The position numbers and the translations under genes are program-made. Below are positions 11,342-23,605 of a stretch of 64,000 nucleotides of DNA, one piece after another. Every line of letters begins with the position of its first letter. Positions within the stretch are counted from its first letter, which is position 1. The notes below the pieces were generated by a model. The model saw only the letters and a list, made by a program, of their open reading frames with translations. It made no database searches and was not told the DNA's origin. Source of the DNA: Megachile rotundata (Eukaryota > Arthropoda > Insecta > Hymenoptera > Megachilidae); NCBI RefSeq assembly GCF_050947335.1, contig NC_134997.1:2480001-2544000 (forward strand). The letters are read 5' to 3'.

Positions 11342-14300
11342 TGTTAATGAACCTTGTTCATTAACGAGTTATAAAATATTTATGCTTCAATGTCATCAGA
11401 GCGAAAATTATACATTACTTAAATATATAGTAATTATTGATCTTACACAGATCGTTTATCAAATTGTTCTTAAGTATCACCAAAACAGATACGATTTCTT
11501 TGGTTTCTGAGTCATTTTTGTAATCTCATCAAGGTCGTCAAATTTCCTCTTTGTTGTCTACGGATATGTATTCGTTTTATGTGAACTTAGCAATAGTAAT
11601 GTAAGCTATGTTTAATTTAACGTTAGTGACCAGGTATTTAAGACTAATCGATAGCCATCATTATACTAAATGCATTACTATGATATGATACTTATTGGCA
11701 AATATGTATTGTTACAATCATTCTTAATAGTAGATTTACACCATTTAATAAATTCATAATATTTTCTAGAAGTTATAAATTATTCCTTAAAAAACAAAAC
11801 AATATTACGACAGGTTCAAAATTTTACTATTTCGCAATAACACGATTCAAAAGAATTGTAGGAGGAGTAAGCGTTTAGTATTGTAGGAGGAAAGCGTTTA
11901 AATTCCAAAATTCAATTTAAATTATTGCATAATTAAGGAAAATTAGAATAATACAGTCTTCCGAAATTGAATACATGATTAGTAATTTATCAAACAGCAG
12001 TTTGAAGTCTTTTAAAATGTGCATTTATGATAAATGAATAACAATAGTTATTTAAACAATGGACTATATTTGACGTGTTGCTTTATGTTACATGTTACTT
12101 GAATTGCGCTACTATTTCTTATATCACTGTAGAAAGCTTGATAATGTCCTTTGTGTAATACTGTTTAACTGTCTACAAATAAATTGCGAGAGAATTTTAG
12201 GATGTATTAGTTTCCATTGTTATGCGCATAGAAACGCCTGGTAACCTTTTAATCCATAAAAGAAAGACTCACTCCAATCACGACATCATATGCAGTTGTT
12301 TCTACTGTTTACGTGACTTGATTATCAAGCACCGATTGATTGCTCACAATGAGGTATTGAGACCGTCTGCTTTCACATTTATTTTACAATACCAAACTAT
12401 TGACGATTGTGTCTGTTGAAATTTTTATCAAAATAATCGTACATGTTGCATAACATTACTGCTCGTAAATAATTTTTATAAAAATAAGTATTTAATATGT
12501 TTCTACGTTATGTCCAGCTTTGATTCAATAGGCGAACAAAATTATTTCTTCCAGAAATAGCGACCTATAAAGAATAAGTAACGAAGAATAGAATTTTTAC
12601 TAGTTTGTATATTTAAATATGCAATAAGATAAGAAATTTTATATCTTTATTGGACAGTTTCGCAAAGTAGAAAGAACAAACTGTGATGCTAGAATAATTC
12701 ATTCGATAATCAATTAATACAAAAACATTTTTTTAACGGTTTTACTATTAGCATCATTGTTTTATACTAGACACGATAATTTGAAGATAAAAAAATGTAG
12801 AAATTTGTGAATTTGGCGATTTGGCAATGGAAATTTAGAAATTTGTGTAATTAACAAATTTCAAATTAGGAAACTTGTTCTATTATACATTTTTTGTATA
12901 TGATATCTTACGTCCTACTTATTTTATCTTGCGAAAGAAAGCTCACTCCATAAGGTACTAATTCCATTCTAATTCCAATCTAGTTACGCTAATGCATTTA
13001 TCTTTTATATAAGTTTACACTTTAAAATTTACATTCTGAAATATTTAAAAAATGTTCAATTATTATTATTTACGGCATTATTGACACCATAACCGTTGTA
13101 CTAAAAGTAATGATTCTAAGCATGACACCGAATAATAAAATTAACGCATAAAGTCTCTTGCCGCATTTTAAATTAATACGACGCAAAATAAAATAAAAGT
13201 ATGATAAATGTACAATATTTTCTGCAGTGAAGCACTAGAATTTAATTTTTTTGTCGGATTTTAATGTTTTATATTTATTTAATAGCTTAATTTTGATAAT
13301 AATTATAATTTTCTTCATTTCTGTCAATATTTTTCGTTACTAATTATTTGATATAATTTAATTTATGATGTCAGTCGTATATTACCTTCATGGCAGTAAT
13401 GGGACAAATCGTTAAATTGTTAATGAAAAGATGAAAAACATAAGGATGAAACTGTTTTATGCTCGTTTCTTAATTAAAATTGACAAAAAAGAGATCGACG
13501 TTTTCGCTCAAGGCGATCCATTGTCCATTTGGTCGAATTCTTTCCGCGTAACCGGTTTGCCAAAAGTGAACCGGTTTCTTGTGTAGCCAACTACGTAATA
13601 CAGGGCTCGATTACGAGAGGCCACATCGTGACATTGGGCGCGGTACTTTGATGGCCGCGAATTCAGCCCTGGTTTATTCGGTGAAAGTTGAAACTATACG
13701 AACAGATATGTAGTCGAATCAACAAGATCAAGACTTTGTAGACTCTTTTACCCTTCAACAATTAACACTAGGATACACGAAACGTTTATTCACGGCATGG
13801 CAGAATTTGTAATATAAGTGAAACAACAATAGTCTCTCGTTCAAGAATAAGTCAAAATTACAAAAGAAATTTATTTATACATTAAAATTATATATTTTTA
13901 TCTGTATTTATTATCTTGTTATTTGGACATTATAATTTGTTTGAAATAATTAAGTTGTCAACGTTCTTATTTTAACATCGTACTGACATTATCTGTAATC
14001 CTTTCTGAGAAAAAAATTTTTATGATAATACATAATTATTATAAAATTATGTTGCATTAATACAGTATTCGCATTATAGTAATATAAATTATTATATATT
14101 ACATTATAGTACTACTATTATACATTTGTGTAGCAATCCAGTGATTAGTGTCTGCATGTTTTGCTTGCTAATGATAGGTTGTTACTAGTTCAGTATGTAG
14201 CTGTTCTCGTAGCTATTAAATTTGATATTTTTTCTTGTTATATCCATTTTTTATGCAGAACATTTCTAACATTGTGAGTTTATATTGTCCAAATAAAACT

Positions 14301-16212
14301 ATCCGCATGTATTATTTTCTCGAAGTTCTTTCCTTTGAAGATCCCTTTTTCGAGAATGTGTGTACCTGTTGTCATTATTAATAAACATCTTGATATATAT
14401 TCGCATTTTCAATCGCGGTATAGGTATCAATATGCCTTTTAAAATTTTTACAATTTCAAACAAATTTGCTGTAGTGAGTGCGGTAAGCTGCTAGGTGCCA
14501 AAAGTGCTTTGGAAGCCAAATTTTTACATTGTGTGTGCAAAGTATTTCGGAAACGGTTGAACCTATTCACTTAAAAATAAGCACGTTTATTGTAAACGGT
14601 AAAAAGTTAATCGTTCCTGTCAGTGTTTTCTTTCAATACAATAATTCTTTTTTTGATATACCACAAAACGAGTTTTTGTAATTACTTGGTACTTCAAAGG
14701 ATTGGACTTCTGCAATCACTTTAAAAAATAACAAATTTTTGCGAATTTATTTGTAGGTAATATCAATATTTTTTGTATCACCTTATTTAGTAAAAGTACA
14801 GACATGTATAAATAGTTAACACCACAATTATCGGTATTCAAGATAGTTTGAAAATATTATCCTAACTAGTTTTGTAATTTAAAATAAGAAAACTGCAGAC
14901 TCGCCATTTTATCGTTTTGCTAGCTCTTTTATTAATTATTAAAAATGATTTTCTCTCTTGGTCATATCAGCCTTTCTAGAATGTAAGTGTAATCTAACAA
15001 AGCGTAAAAACTGAACCGTTCTTATTTTGAGTAGACATTGATTCTTTTAGAATTTATTTTATTTAAACACGGTATTAGGTAATTTCAAATCTTTTATGAC
15101 TAGTGCGCGACTTAAAATGGAAGAAACAAATTTTTTTGAAATAATAATAAAGTATGCGATGCGAGTAAAAAGGTTTCCTGCGTAATATAAACGTTCTTTC
15201 TTTCTTGTATCTGGAACGTTCTCGTTTACCTTTCTTTTCGTTGCACGACAAGGTACTATATTGTTATTAAGAACGAGTCAAGCAGTAGTACATATTTCCA
15301 TTTTATCCGTAACAGCAGTTGTGACTTATTCGAGCAAGGCGATACAGTTTCAAAGTGAAAACGTATGATACATGTAAATGGATATTGCAAAATATTGTGT
15401 AAGAATTCGAATACCATCTGACACATGTAAACATGCGAGAGACATATACGTATATATATATACGTTACCATAATTGTGAACGTAACATTGATGTACTCCC
15501 AAGAAGATAGTAAAATAAAATAACAGTTTAGATTTAAATAACAATCATAATTTTGTTCTTAAATTATATACCTAAAATATATTGTAACAGTATAGTTACT
15601 ACTAATATTTATTTAAAGCATCGTTGTTTAGTAAGAAGAATTTTTAATTAAAAAAGTACGACCGAGTTTAACAAAACTATTATATTAAACGTCAGTAGTT
15701 TAATCTGCTTAGAAACAGTCACAGTGATAGTAACCAGTAATATGTCAGGCCATCATAAATTCTCTTTTTTTGTTTTACGATTATTGCATATTAAATAACA
15801 AATTCTAAAGTATGAAAAATTGACATGATTTTATAACATAAAAGTAGCATAACTTACCATTTTTTCTATGTTTCCATGTTTTTACGTTTCTATGTTTCTA
15901 TGTTTCTAGTGCAACGTACCACGTCTTCTTATAATTTATATAATTCTATATAAATTATTCAAGAAAAGTGCGGTTAATAATTATTTTAATATGGAAGAAA
16001 TGTATCTCGAAAGTAAGTCATATGTTTGGCTCAAATTAACAATTACAATCAAATGAAATATAACACTTTAACACAAATTTGCAAGTAACAAAATCCGACA
16101 ATTTTGTAACTTGAACAGTTCAGAACTTATAGATGGTTTGTAAATACTGATAAATGGTCTGCAGTAGCTTGTTCGGTGTTTTGCCATGGTGATTCTGTCT
16201 TCCTTGGTCATA
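11342..16212. other. AT-rich intergenic region
   Basis: No gene or transposon is supported. Open frames here are short and lack recognisable domains. The one part that differs is the G+C-richer block at 13495-13690, listed separately. A run of near-repeated 'tatgtttc' units lies near 15865-15910. Confidence 0.4.
13495..13690. promoter_or_regulatory. G+C-richer block, possible regulatory element
   Basis: About 200 bases with many CpG-containing words (gatcgacgttttcgctcaag, gcgtaaccggtttgccaaaa, tttgatggccgcgaattcag) in the middle of a very AT-rich region. It has no long ORF and no repeat partner in this window. Mixed composition without coding potential can mark an enhancer or ancient non-coding element, but the sequence alone does not show function. 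Confidence 0.2.
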
Positions 16213-16998
16213 TTTTTAACCGACTTCGAAAAAGGAGGAGGTTACTCAATTCGATCAGTATTTTTTTTTTTCTATGTGTGCCCGCCGATTACGCCTAGCT
16301 GGATGCACCGATCGGAACGAAACCTTTTGCATCTGGTAGGTTCTGACTCCCCATTGGTACCATTATCAAAAAATTTTTCATTTTTTAATTGCAAAGTATT
16401 GTCATTGCAAAAAACCGGCAACTTTTGAAATAAACTCTTCTCGATTTTAGTGCGCCTTTAATATCTTATCACGGACATAATTCTGAACAATTTTGTTCAT
16501 ATACAAATTTCGCGAAAAGCTTTAGTTTTCGAGATATTAGCGAAAAATTGTTGAAAAGTTTTGAAATCAACTTTGGACGATTTTCATGTCCTTTTAATAT
16601 GTTATCAGGGACACGATTCTGAACAACTTTTTCCTTATCCACAATTAAGGGGAAGCTTTAGTTTTCGAGTTATTAGCGAAAAACTATTGTTACTAATATA
16701 TTGAATTCTACGTATGCCTCCGTGTCTCTGGTGGTGTATGAGTCAACATGCAGTCGCCGATTTTCTACTGTTTCTACAAACACGTCTTGCCGGCCGATAA
16801 AAAGCGTGAAATAAAATAATTTTTAGAAAAAAAATACGCCGACTTCGAAATGCACTAAAAAGTATAAAATAATTTCTATTTCCTAATGAAGTAATTTCTA
16901 TTTCATTCAATCATACAATTACATAACAGATATGAATGAAACCTATTTACTCGTCAGGTATTATACTAAATACATTTCAACCTTTTCGGAGGCGGCGC
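16213..16998 (+). repeat. AACCGACTTCG repeat, full forward copy
   Basis: Starts tttttaaccgacttcg, then aaaaaggaggaggttactca, a T-run, and two related blocks built on 'agttttcgagatattagcg'. It ends catttcaaccttttcgga followed by ggcggcgc. The same sequence recurs forward at 19033-19526 and 19905-20393, and reversed at 17121-17252 and 21243-22580. No coding capacity is seen, so it is probably a non-autonomous transposon. Confidence 0.85.
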
Positions 16999-17122
16999 AA
17001 AATTAAATAACATATTCAAAATAATCTTTTAATTTTGCGTAAAATTAAATAACATATTCAAAATAATCTTTTAATTTTGCGTAAAATTAAATAACATATT
17101 CAAAATAATCTTTTAATTTTGC
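16999..17122 (+). repeat. Tandem 42-bp repeat, about three units
   Basis: Three near-perfect units of 42 bases, each starting aaaattaaataacatattca and ending taattttgcgt. They are bracketed by ggcggcgc on the left and its complement gcgccgcc on the right, so the array forms the loop of an inverted repeat. Confidence 0.9.
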
Positions 17123-17252
17123 GCCGCCTCCGAAAAGGTTGAAATGTATTTAATATAATACCTAACGAGTAAATAGGTTTCATTCATATCTGTTACGTAA
17201 TTGTATGATTGAATGAAATAGAAATTACTTCATTAGGAAATAGAAATTATTT
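17121..17252 (-). repeat. AACCGACTTCG repeat, truncated inverted copy
   Basis: Reverse complement of the right end of the forward copy (gcgccgcctccgaaaaggtt onward). It stops at aattatttta, just left of a mariner element. The missing remainder does not resume right of the mariner, so a deletion or rearrangement also occurred. Confidence 0.8.
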
Positions 17253-17261
17253 TATTCAATA

Positions 17262-18179
17262 CATGGTATGTCCTGAAAGTAATGTCAGTGACTTTATTGT
17301 AACGCGACTTCACGTCGGACAGCGATTTTTTTGGTTAAAATTGGTAGTACGGGAACTCAGCTAAATAGATCTCCGCTGCTGAAGGTGCTCCGAGCATCCG
17401 AAGAGTGAGGACGAGCCTATCCATGAAAATTGTTTTGTGTCACTGTACAAGTCAAAATGCAGCCCTCGTTAGAACAAAGAATTGCGATCAAGTTTTGCGT
17501 GAAACTTGGAAAGATCGCGACGGAAACGGTTGCTATGATCAAGTCAGCTTATAAAGAAGATGCCCTGTCAGATCAGCAAGTGTTTCGGTGGCACAAGGCC
17601 TTTTTGAAAGGCCGGGAAGAGGTCGATGACGAGGACCGTGCCGGGCGGCCATCCACGACCACCACAGCCGACAATGTGACACGAATGAGGGAATTGTTGA
17701 ATTCAGACCGACGATTAAGTGTTCGTTTAATGGCCGATATGCTAAATATTCCAAAAACTCAAGTTTATGACATCGTCACGAACCATATCAGTAGACAACT
17801 GGACGTTTCACTACGCTCCGGCCCATACCGCCTTTATCGTCTCCGACTACTTGGTTAAAGCAGGGGTGCCAACGATTCCCCAGCCCTCGTACAGCCCGGT
17901 CATAGCTCCCCCCGACTTTTTTTTGTTTCCACGAGTCAAAACACCCATGAAAGGCAAGATTTTCGGGACAGTAAACGGAATCAAAAGAGCTTGAACGGCG
18001 GCATTGAAGGAAATTCTGGAGGAGGCCGACAACAATGCATTCGAGAGCTGGAAAACTCGCTGGAGTCGATGTATAGACGCAGAAGGAGCCTATTTTGAAG
18101 ATTTTTAATCATTTGTAACGAGCAGTTCAATAAATGATTTTTAATTGACTTACTGACATTACTTTCAGGACATACCATG
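17262..18179 (+). mobile_element. Mariner element, internally deleted
   Basis: Inverted ends catggtatgtcctgaaag and ctttcaggacataccatg lie 918 bases apart. TA precedes the left end; the right flank reads TG, so the duplication is not intact. The inside encodes both ends of a mariner transposase but not the middle (see 17457-18108). Confidence 0.85.
17457..18108 (+). pseudogene. Mariner transposase remnant
   Basis: DD34D-type transposase, the enzyme that cuts and pastes the element. From the ATG at 17457 the N-terminal helix-turn-helix part is intact (MQPSLEQRIAIKFCVKLGK, then RWHKAFLKGREEVDDEDRAG). Near 17790 the sequence jumps into another frame with C-terminal motifs: APAHTAFIVSDYLV, then PPDFFLFPRVKTPMKGKIFG, then a stop. 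The segment with the first catalytic aspartate is deleted, and the second is lost from the motif before APAHTA. The third remains in PPDFF. It cannot be active. Confidence 0.88.
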
Positions 18180-18229
18180 TGTAGGTATTGGTTGATGAAA
18201 ATTCTGCATCATATCGTGCGTCTGCGTTT

Positions 18230-18690
18230 TTTTTGGAAGTAGTCCATATTCTGCTACACTCCTATATATCGATGTGGAGGAGATCGATGACAAGATCCCG
18301 GTGTGGGACTAATCCCTCTACTTCAACGGATAGAAGAAATATTGCTTCTTTGGCTGCTATGTTGCCTTCTTTATTACCTGTAATCCCTCGGTGGGTGGGA
18401 ACTCATATGAAAATCATCTGGTTGTTACTTTTGACAAAATTTGTATATATTTCTGGAATGTCCAATGTGATGTTTCCTATGGCACTGATTACACGTATGG
18501 AATTTGAGTAGATTATGAATTTTTGGAAATTCATTCATTCTACGTGGACGAGTGCTTGGAAAATTGCGTATGCTTCAACGGAGAAAGTAGATAAAACTTT
18601 AGAGAGTCGAAATCTTTTTGCTATATTGTCGTATCTGATAGTAATTCCTACTCCTTTGGCGCATTTTAATTTATCGGTTTATAATTTTTT
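18230..18690 (-). pseudogene. LINE RNase H domain fragment, degenerate
   Basis: On the minus strand, broken frames encode GVGITIRYDNIAKRF, then VEAYAIFQALVHV (about 18690-18538), and further on VPTHRGITGNKEGNIAAKEA and VPHRDLVIDLL (about 18400-18265). These are the conserved blocks of the RNase H domain in I/Jockey-type non-LTR retrotransposons. There are several stops and at least two frameshifts. No reverse transcriptase domain is next to it. Confidence 0.75.
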
Positions 18691-18804
18691 GTGATTTGAG
18701 CATTTGTTGTCCAACTCTTAAAATTCAGTTCTACTTTGCAGGCTGATTTTAAAGTTTTAAAGTTAAGGGCGTTATTGTACCGAAGCTGTGTGTAATAATT
18801 CGTG

Positions 18805-19025
18805 TTGAATAAAACAGGGACGGGTACATGGCCGTCCTACGACGACCACCACGGGGTAAAGGCCTGACGCTATGACATCCGGGCCATAAAACAACCCTGG
18901 GGCCTCAAGTTTCGCGGATTAGGAAACCTCACGGAACGGGAAGAGGGCATTTGTCTAGAGACCTTTGGAGGACATACTTCTCTCGAGGACACTAGTTCGC
19001 CCACGGAATCGGCTTATAGAAAATA
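18805..19025 (+). repeat. Dispersed repeat, copy 1 (partner at 41230-41430)
   Basis: Shares ordered blocks with 41230-41430: acatggccgtcctacgacga, ccgggccataaaacaacccc (with a mismatch), ctaggaaacct-like and ccacggaatcg-like segments. G+C is well above the surroundings. It has no ORF and lies directly before a copy of the AACCGACTTCG repeat. Confidence 0.7.
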
Positions 19026-19032
19026 TATAGTA

Positions 19033-19526
19033 TTTTTAACCGACTTCGAAAAAGGAGGAGGTTACTCAATTCGATCAGTATATTTTTTTTTTTTTTCTGT
19101 GTGCCCGCCGATTACGCCTAGCTGGATGGACCGATCGGAACGAAACCTTTTGCATCTGGTTTTGCATCTGACTCCCCATTGGTACCATTATCAAAAAATT
19201 TTTCATTTTTTAATTGCAAAGTATTGTTATTGCAAAATAACCGGCAACTTTTGAAATAAACTTTTCTCGATTTTAGTGTGCTTTTAATATCTTATCACGG
19301 ACATGATTCCGAACAATTTTGTTCATATACAAATTTCGCGGAAAGGTTTAGTTTTCGAGATATTAGCGAAAAATTGTTATTAACTTTTGAAATCAACTTC
19401 GAACGATTTTAATGTCCTTCTAATACGTTATTAGTGGCATGATTCTGAACGAGTTTTTCCTTATGCATAATTGACGGAAAACTTTAGTTTCCGTGATATT
19501 AGCGGAAAACTATTGTTATTAATATT
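19033..19526 (+). repeat. AACCGACTTCG repeat, 5' part
   Basis: Begins tttttaaccgacttcg and follows the 16213 copy, with scattered differences, as far as the second 'cgtgatattagcgg' block. It then leaves the consensus. Confidence 0.85.
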
Positions 19527-19904
19527 AGTGGAACGCCCCGTGCTATGCACGGGAAAGACAAGAAAGGGCAATTACAATGCACTGTACCAAAACACTAACT
19601 AAGCTTTACTGCTCTGACACGCGACTTATACAGGAAGATGAGTTCATGTTGACGTTGGTGTATTATTCCCATTGCTTGGTACAGTCTCCGTATCGTTCTG
19701 AAACTGCATCAATTTGATTTGTTAGGAAATTTGTTGCGCAGGATCTGCTATTATTTTACGGATACTTTGACCCTTGCGCAGTCCTAAACCGTAAGAGATA
19801 CACATGCGCAGTAAATTTTTGCAAAGAAAGTTAACAAAGAACAAATGAATGAAGCACCCTCAATCATGATGTAATTAGTTTGTACTTGTCCCTGAAAGAG
19901 AGTC
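19527..19904. other. Unassigned insert between two repeat pieces, with hairpin
   Basis: Separates two pieces of the AACCGACTTCG repeat. Near its left edge a perfect short palindrome (CCCGTGCTATGCACGGG at 19537-19553) could form a hairpin. No ORF is present. Such hairpins occur near the ends of some Helitrons, but no TC...CTRR ends could be paired, so the class is open. Confidence 0.35.
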
Positions 19905-20393
19905 CCTTATTTTTTTTCTATGCATGTTCGCCGGTTTTTTCCTAAGTGGGTGGTCCGATCGGAACAAAGCCTTTCGCATCTTGTAGAGTCTGACTCCCCA
20001 TTAGTACCATTACCAAAAATTTTTTCATTTTTTAGTTGCAAAGGATTATTGTTGCAAAAAAAATTGAAAAACGAATATCCATGTTGTCTTTTACTTAATT
20101 ATGCTCATGGCATTTACGCAGACAAAAAAAAAGCACGGGCAGAACTGTCTCACAGTATCCTATACAATTATCCCCATTCCACTAAAAAGCGTTAAATAAA
20201 ATAATTTTCGGAAAAATAATACACCGACTTCGAAATGCACTAAAAAGTATAAAATAATTTCTATTTCCTAATGAAGTAATTTCTATTTCATTCAATCATA
20301 CAATTACGTAACAGATATGAATGAAACCTATTTACTCGTTAGGTAGTATATTAAATACATTTCAACCTTTTCGGAGGCGGCGCAAAATTAAAA
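19905..20393 (+). repeat. AACCGACTTCG repeat, partial forward copy
   Basis: Starts inside the repeat (ctatgcatgttcgccggttt) and has an internal gap after ttgttgcaaaaaaaat. It resumes at aaaaagcgttaaataaaata and ends at cggaggcggcgcaaaattaa. With the inverted copy at 21243-22580 it forms a hairpin whose loop is 20394-21242. Confidence 0.8.
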
Positions 20394-20543
20394 GATTTTC
20401 TTGAACATGTCATCCTTTGGACAGCCGAACATAGGCAAAGCTTGTACAGCTATTTTTTTTCTATACATATAACTCGACAGCACGCCGCGAAGTAGGTGTT
20501 AGTGCGTATAGAATGTAACTATGGTCTATCAGAGTCTATCTAG

Positions 20544-20915
20544 CCCTTTGCGGACGGGACGGTTCAAAGTGAACCGTACCGTGGGGCCGAGCTCCTGCCG
20601 CGATAGTCATTAAAAATTGCCAGCGCATATTTCTGCTTAAACGCGGTTTTCATTCATAGCATTCCAAGTCAAATTCTGGACATATTATATGTACATGCAC
20701 AGATTTGCGTGCATGCACACATGTACGGAACGTACATGTTTTAATTTTCGCGGAACGCATAGTTAAGTTTGTCGGCCATAGCCACGCATTTACGTGGGAC
20801 ACATATATGCGTTTCTCGGCTCAATCAACTGTTTTTGCCAAACGCATATATGAGTTCTTCGGCCAATTTGATGATTTACGCAGAACGCATATATGCGGCG
20901 GTAGACCGCAAAGGG
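20544..20915. mobile_element. Short TIR element with 4-bp CTAG duplication
   Basis: Ends CCCTTTGCGG and CCGCAAAGGG are exact inverted repeats, each flanked by CTAG (20540-20543 and 20916-20919). The inside holds about four degenerate units of 40-50 bases built on gaacgcatatatgcg...tcggcc. CCC-ends and a 4-base duplication resemble piggyBac-type elements, but the site is CTAG, not TTAA, so I leave the superfamily open. It lies in the loop of the larger hairpin. Confidence 0.6.
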
Positions 20916-21242
20916 CTAGATTCATAGAGTATGCGACGGAAAGACTCGATCGCTGCATATACTATAGAGATAGAGCCCATCTGCCGCAAATTTGGTAATT
21001 CCCGCGTCGTAGGCTCCGTTTATAGGTTCTTAGATCCATGGCTTCCACATGCGAACGAAGTCAATTCAATTTCATTTATATCAGAAACGTTGCGGAATGA
21101 AGATGTAGTCGTTACATTTACGTATATTACCAGATGAATCTATAATGGTTCGTATTCCTTCTCAGGATTTATTAATTTCCAATACGTCATACCACAATCA
21201 ACTGGTTATTGGCAGCAACGTTTACTGAGGTATTCTTAATTA

Positions 21243-22580
21243 TGCGCCGCCTCCGAAAAAGTTGAAATGTATTTAATATACTACCTAACGAGTAAATAGA
21301 TTTCATTCATATCTGTTACGTAATTGTATGATTGAATGAAATAGAAATTACTTCATTACGAAATAGAAATTATTTTATACTTTTTAGTGCATTTCGAAGT
21401 CGGCGTATTTTTTTTCTTAAAATTATTTTATTTCACGCTTTTTATCGGCCGACAAGACGTGTTTGTAGGAACAGTAGAAAATCGGCGACTGCATGTTGAC
21501 TCATACACCACCAGAGACACAGAGGCATACGTAGAATTCAATATATTAGTATAAATAGTTTTTCGCTAATAACTCGAAAACTAAAGCTTCCCCTTAATTG
21601 TGGATAAGGAAAAAGTAGTTCAGAATCGTGCCCCTGATAACATATTAAAAGGACATTAAAATCGTCCAAAGTTGATTTCAAAACTTTTCAACAATTTTTC
21701 GCTAATATCTCGAAAACTAAAGCTTTCCGCGAAATTTTTATATGAACAAAATTGTTCAGAATCATGTCCGTGATAAGATATTAAAGGCGCACTAAAATCG
21801 AGAAGAGTTTATTTCAAAAGTTGCCGGTTTTTTGCAATGACAATACTTTGCAATTAAAAAATGAAAAATTTTTTGATAATGGTACCAATGGGGAGTCAGA
21901 ACCTACCAGATACAAAAGGTTTCGTTCCGATCGGTCCACCCAGCTAGGCGTAATCGGTGAACATACACTACCGCTCAAAAGTATATGGACACTTCTTCAA
22001 TTCTTTTAAATGCCCGAAAAAAGTTGTGATATCTTTGAATTATTTGTTTATCTTGTATGTATTCCGCTTCCTCCAGTGTTAGACGACATATTGTAATAAT
22101 AATTTGTTAAATATCTTACCGATAGTGATGAAATATGTTTATATTTTCCTTTCGTTAACATATTCACCGCGTGATGTAATTAGCGCATTTTTGTGTCGTG
22201 GCATCCTGGCTATGTAATCATGTTTACAAATGTTTACGTTACTGTTGAGAAGGCAAGAGACCTCACTTACGCGATGCAGTCATTGCAAACTGCCAGAGAA
22301 AAGACCAACAAGCTCTAAGCGCGCAACGCAAAATAACACATATATTTATTTCAGAAAGTTGAATAAATAAATTGATAATTTAGTATTATTACAATACATT
22401 ACATTCATATTAATACTAGAAATTATGAACGATTTTGTTTAACAATAAAAATATATAATATGTATCCAAAATTCAAGAAAATGTAAGTGTCCACATACTT
22501 TTGAGCGGTAGTGTACATAGAAAAAAAAATGTACTGATCGAATTGAGTAACCTCCTCCTTTTTCGGAGTCGGTTAAAAAT
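21243..22580 (-). repeat. AACCGACTTCG repeat, full inverted copy (split by a MITE)
   Basis: Reverse complement of the forward copy: starts gcgccgcctccgaaaaagtt, runs through the two 'ctcgaaaactaaagc' blocks and finishes tttttcggagtcggttaaaa. A 548-base MITE (21966-22513) interrupts it just before its terminal 65 bases. Confidence 0.85.
21966..22513. mobile_element. Tc1-type MITE with TA duplication
   Basis: Terminal inverted repeats of about 27 bases (cactaccgctcaaaagtata... and ...tacttttgagcggtagtg), flanked on both sides by TA (21964-21965 and 22514-22515). No transposase is encoded. It is inserted into the inverted AACCGACTTCG repeat, so it is younger than that copy. Confidence 0.88.
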
Positions 22581-22649
22581 GAGTCGCTTAAGTAAGTAAC
22601 CGCAGTATTTTTCCAAACGAAATTTGAGGATCGATTCATATACATATAA

Positions 22650-23045
22650 TATGGGCTGGTTTTAGTGCTTTTGACACCACAGAAATTGCATTTGTTCCAC
22701 AAAACATGAATAACGTAGCATATCAAACAATACTTAGGAACAATTTGCTATCGTATATTTGGTGCTTTCCAACCGTTAAATTTGCCTTTTAACAAGATAA
22801 TATTATAGCATATGCAAGTACAAAATAGTGGATTGTAGATCTGAATTTAAAAGTTTTGGACTGGTCATCTCGTTTTCCAGATCTAAATTAAATAGAGAAT
22901 TTATGGGGAATTCTTGTTCAAGATGTATACAGTGATTGTCGTCAGTACAATACAGTTGCAGAACTGAAAAATGGCATTATAGCGGCATGAGCGAGAATCA
23001 AGCTCAAAACCATGCAAAATTTAATTACGAATATACGAAATAGAA
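22650..23045 (+). pseudogene. Tc1-like transposase C-terminal remnant
   Basis: A broken frame encodes AFVPQNMNNVAYQTILRNNL, then VDLNLKVLDWSSRFPDLN, a stop, then IENLWGILVQDVYSDCRQYN and an 'ELKNGIIAA' block. This is the Tc1 pattern in which the last catalytic acidic residue follows W-SPDLNPIENLW. At least three in-frame stops are present. A candidate terminal repeat (gtgtccaaacttttgatacg) lies at 23290-23312, and its core also occurs near 23125. Confidence 0.8.
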
Positions 23046-23449
23046 CTGACCCAACTACATGTATATTAATTATACATATTTGCTTTTTTTTTGTTATAAT
23101 AATAAATTTTTATTAAGTGCGTCTAAACTTTTGATACGGTCGTTTTTCGCCTTTAAGAGGCAAAAATATATCCCTCTACTGTTGCATATGAATATGTTTT
23201 ATGGCAATCATAATTTTTCAGGATCTTCTACACATACGATAAGAAAAATAAACCAGATTCATTAGGAGGTATGTTTTTGAAACGAATAGGGTGTGTCCAA
23301 ACTTTTGATACGCAGTGTACCGTGTCCCGTCGCACGATCGGAACATCGTGAAAAATAAAAAATTACCATTTACCTATAAAAACTCGAAAATTTTATAAAA
23401 TACGATAAAAATATTATTTGGTTTTATGTATCCTTAATATTACCACAAA

Positions 23450-23605
23450 TTGAAAATAAATAATAAATAATAAATAATAAATAATGAATAATAAATAATA
23501 AATAATAAATAGTAAATAGTAAATAGTAAATAATAAATAATAAATAGTAAATAATAAATAATAAATAATAAATAATAAATAATAGTAATAATAATATCAA
23601 TAATA
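23450..23605. repeat. (AAT)n / (AATAAAT)n simple repeat
   Basis: About 150 bases of AATAAATAAT-type units with occasional G. It creates a spurious open frame rich in Leu, Tyr and Ile on the minus strand. Confidence 0.95.

Noticed and set aside
17981..18178. 65-codon minus-strand frame beginning MVCPESN
   Set aside because: Antisense of the mariner 3' end, including its terminal repeat.
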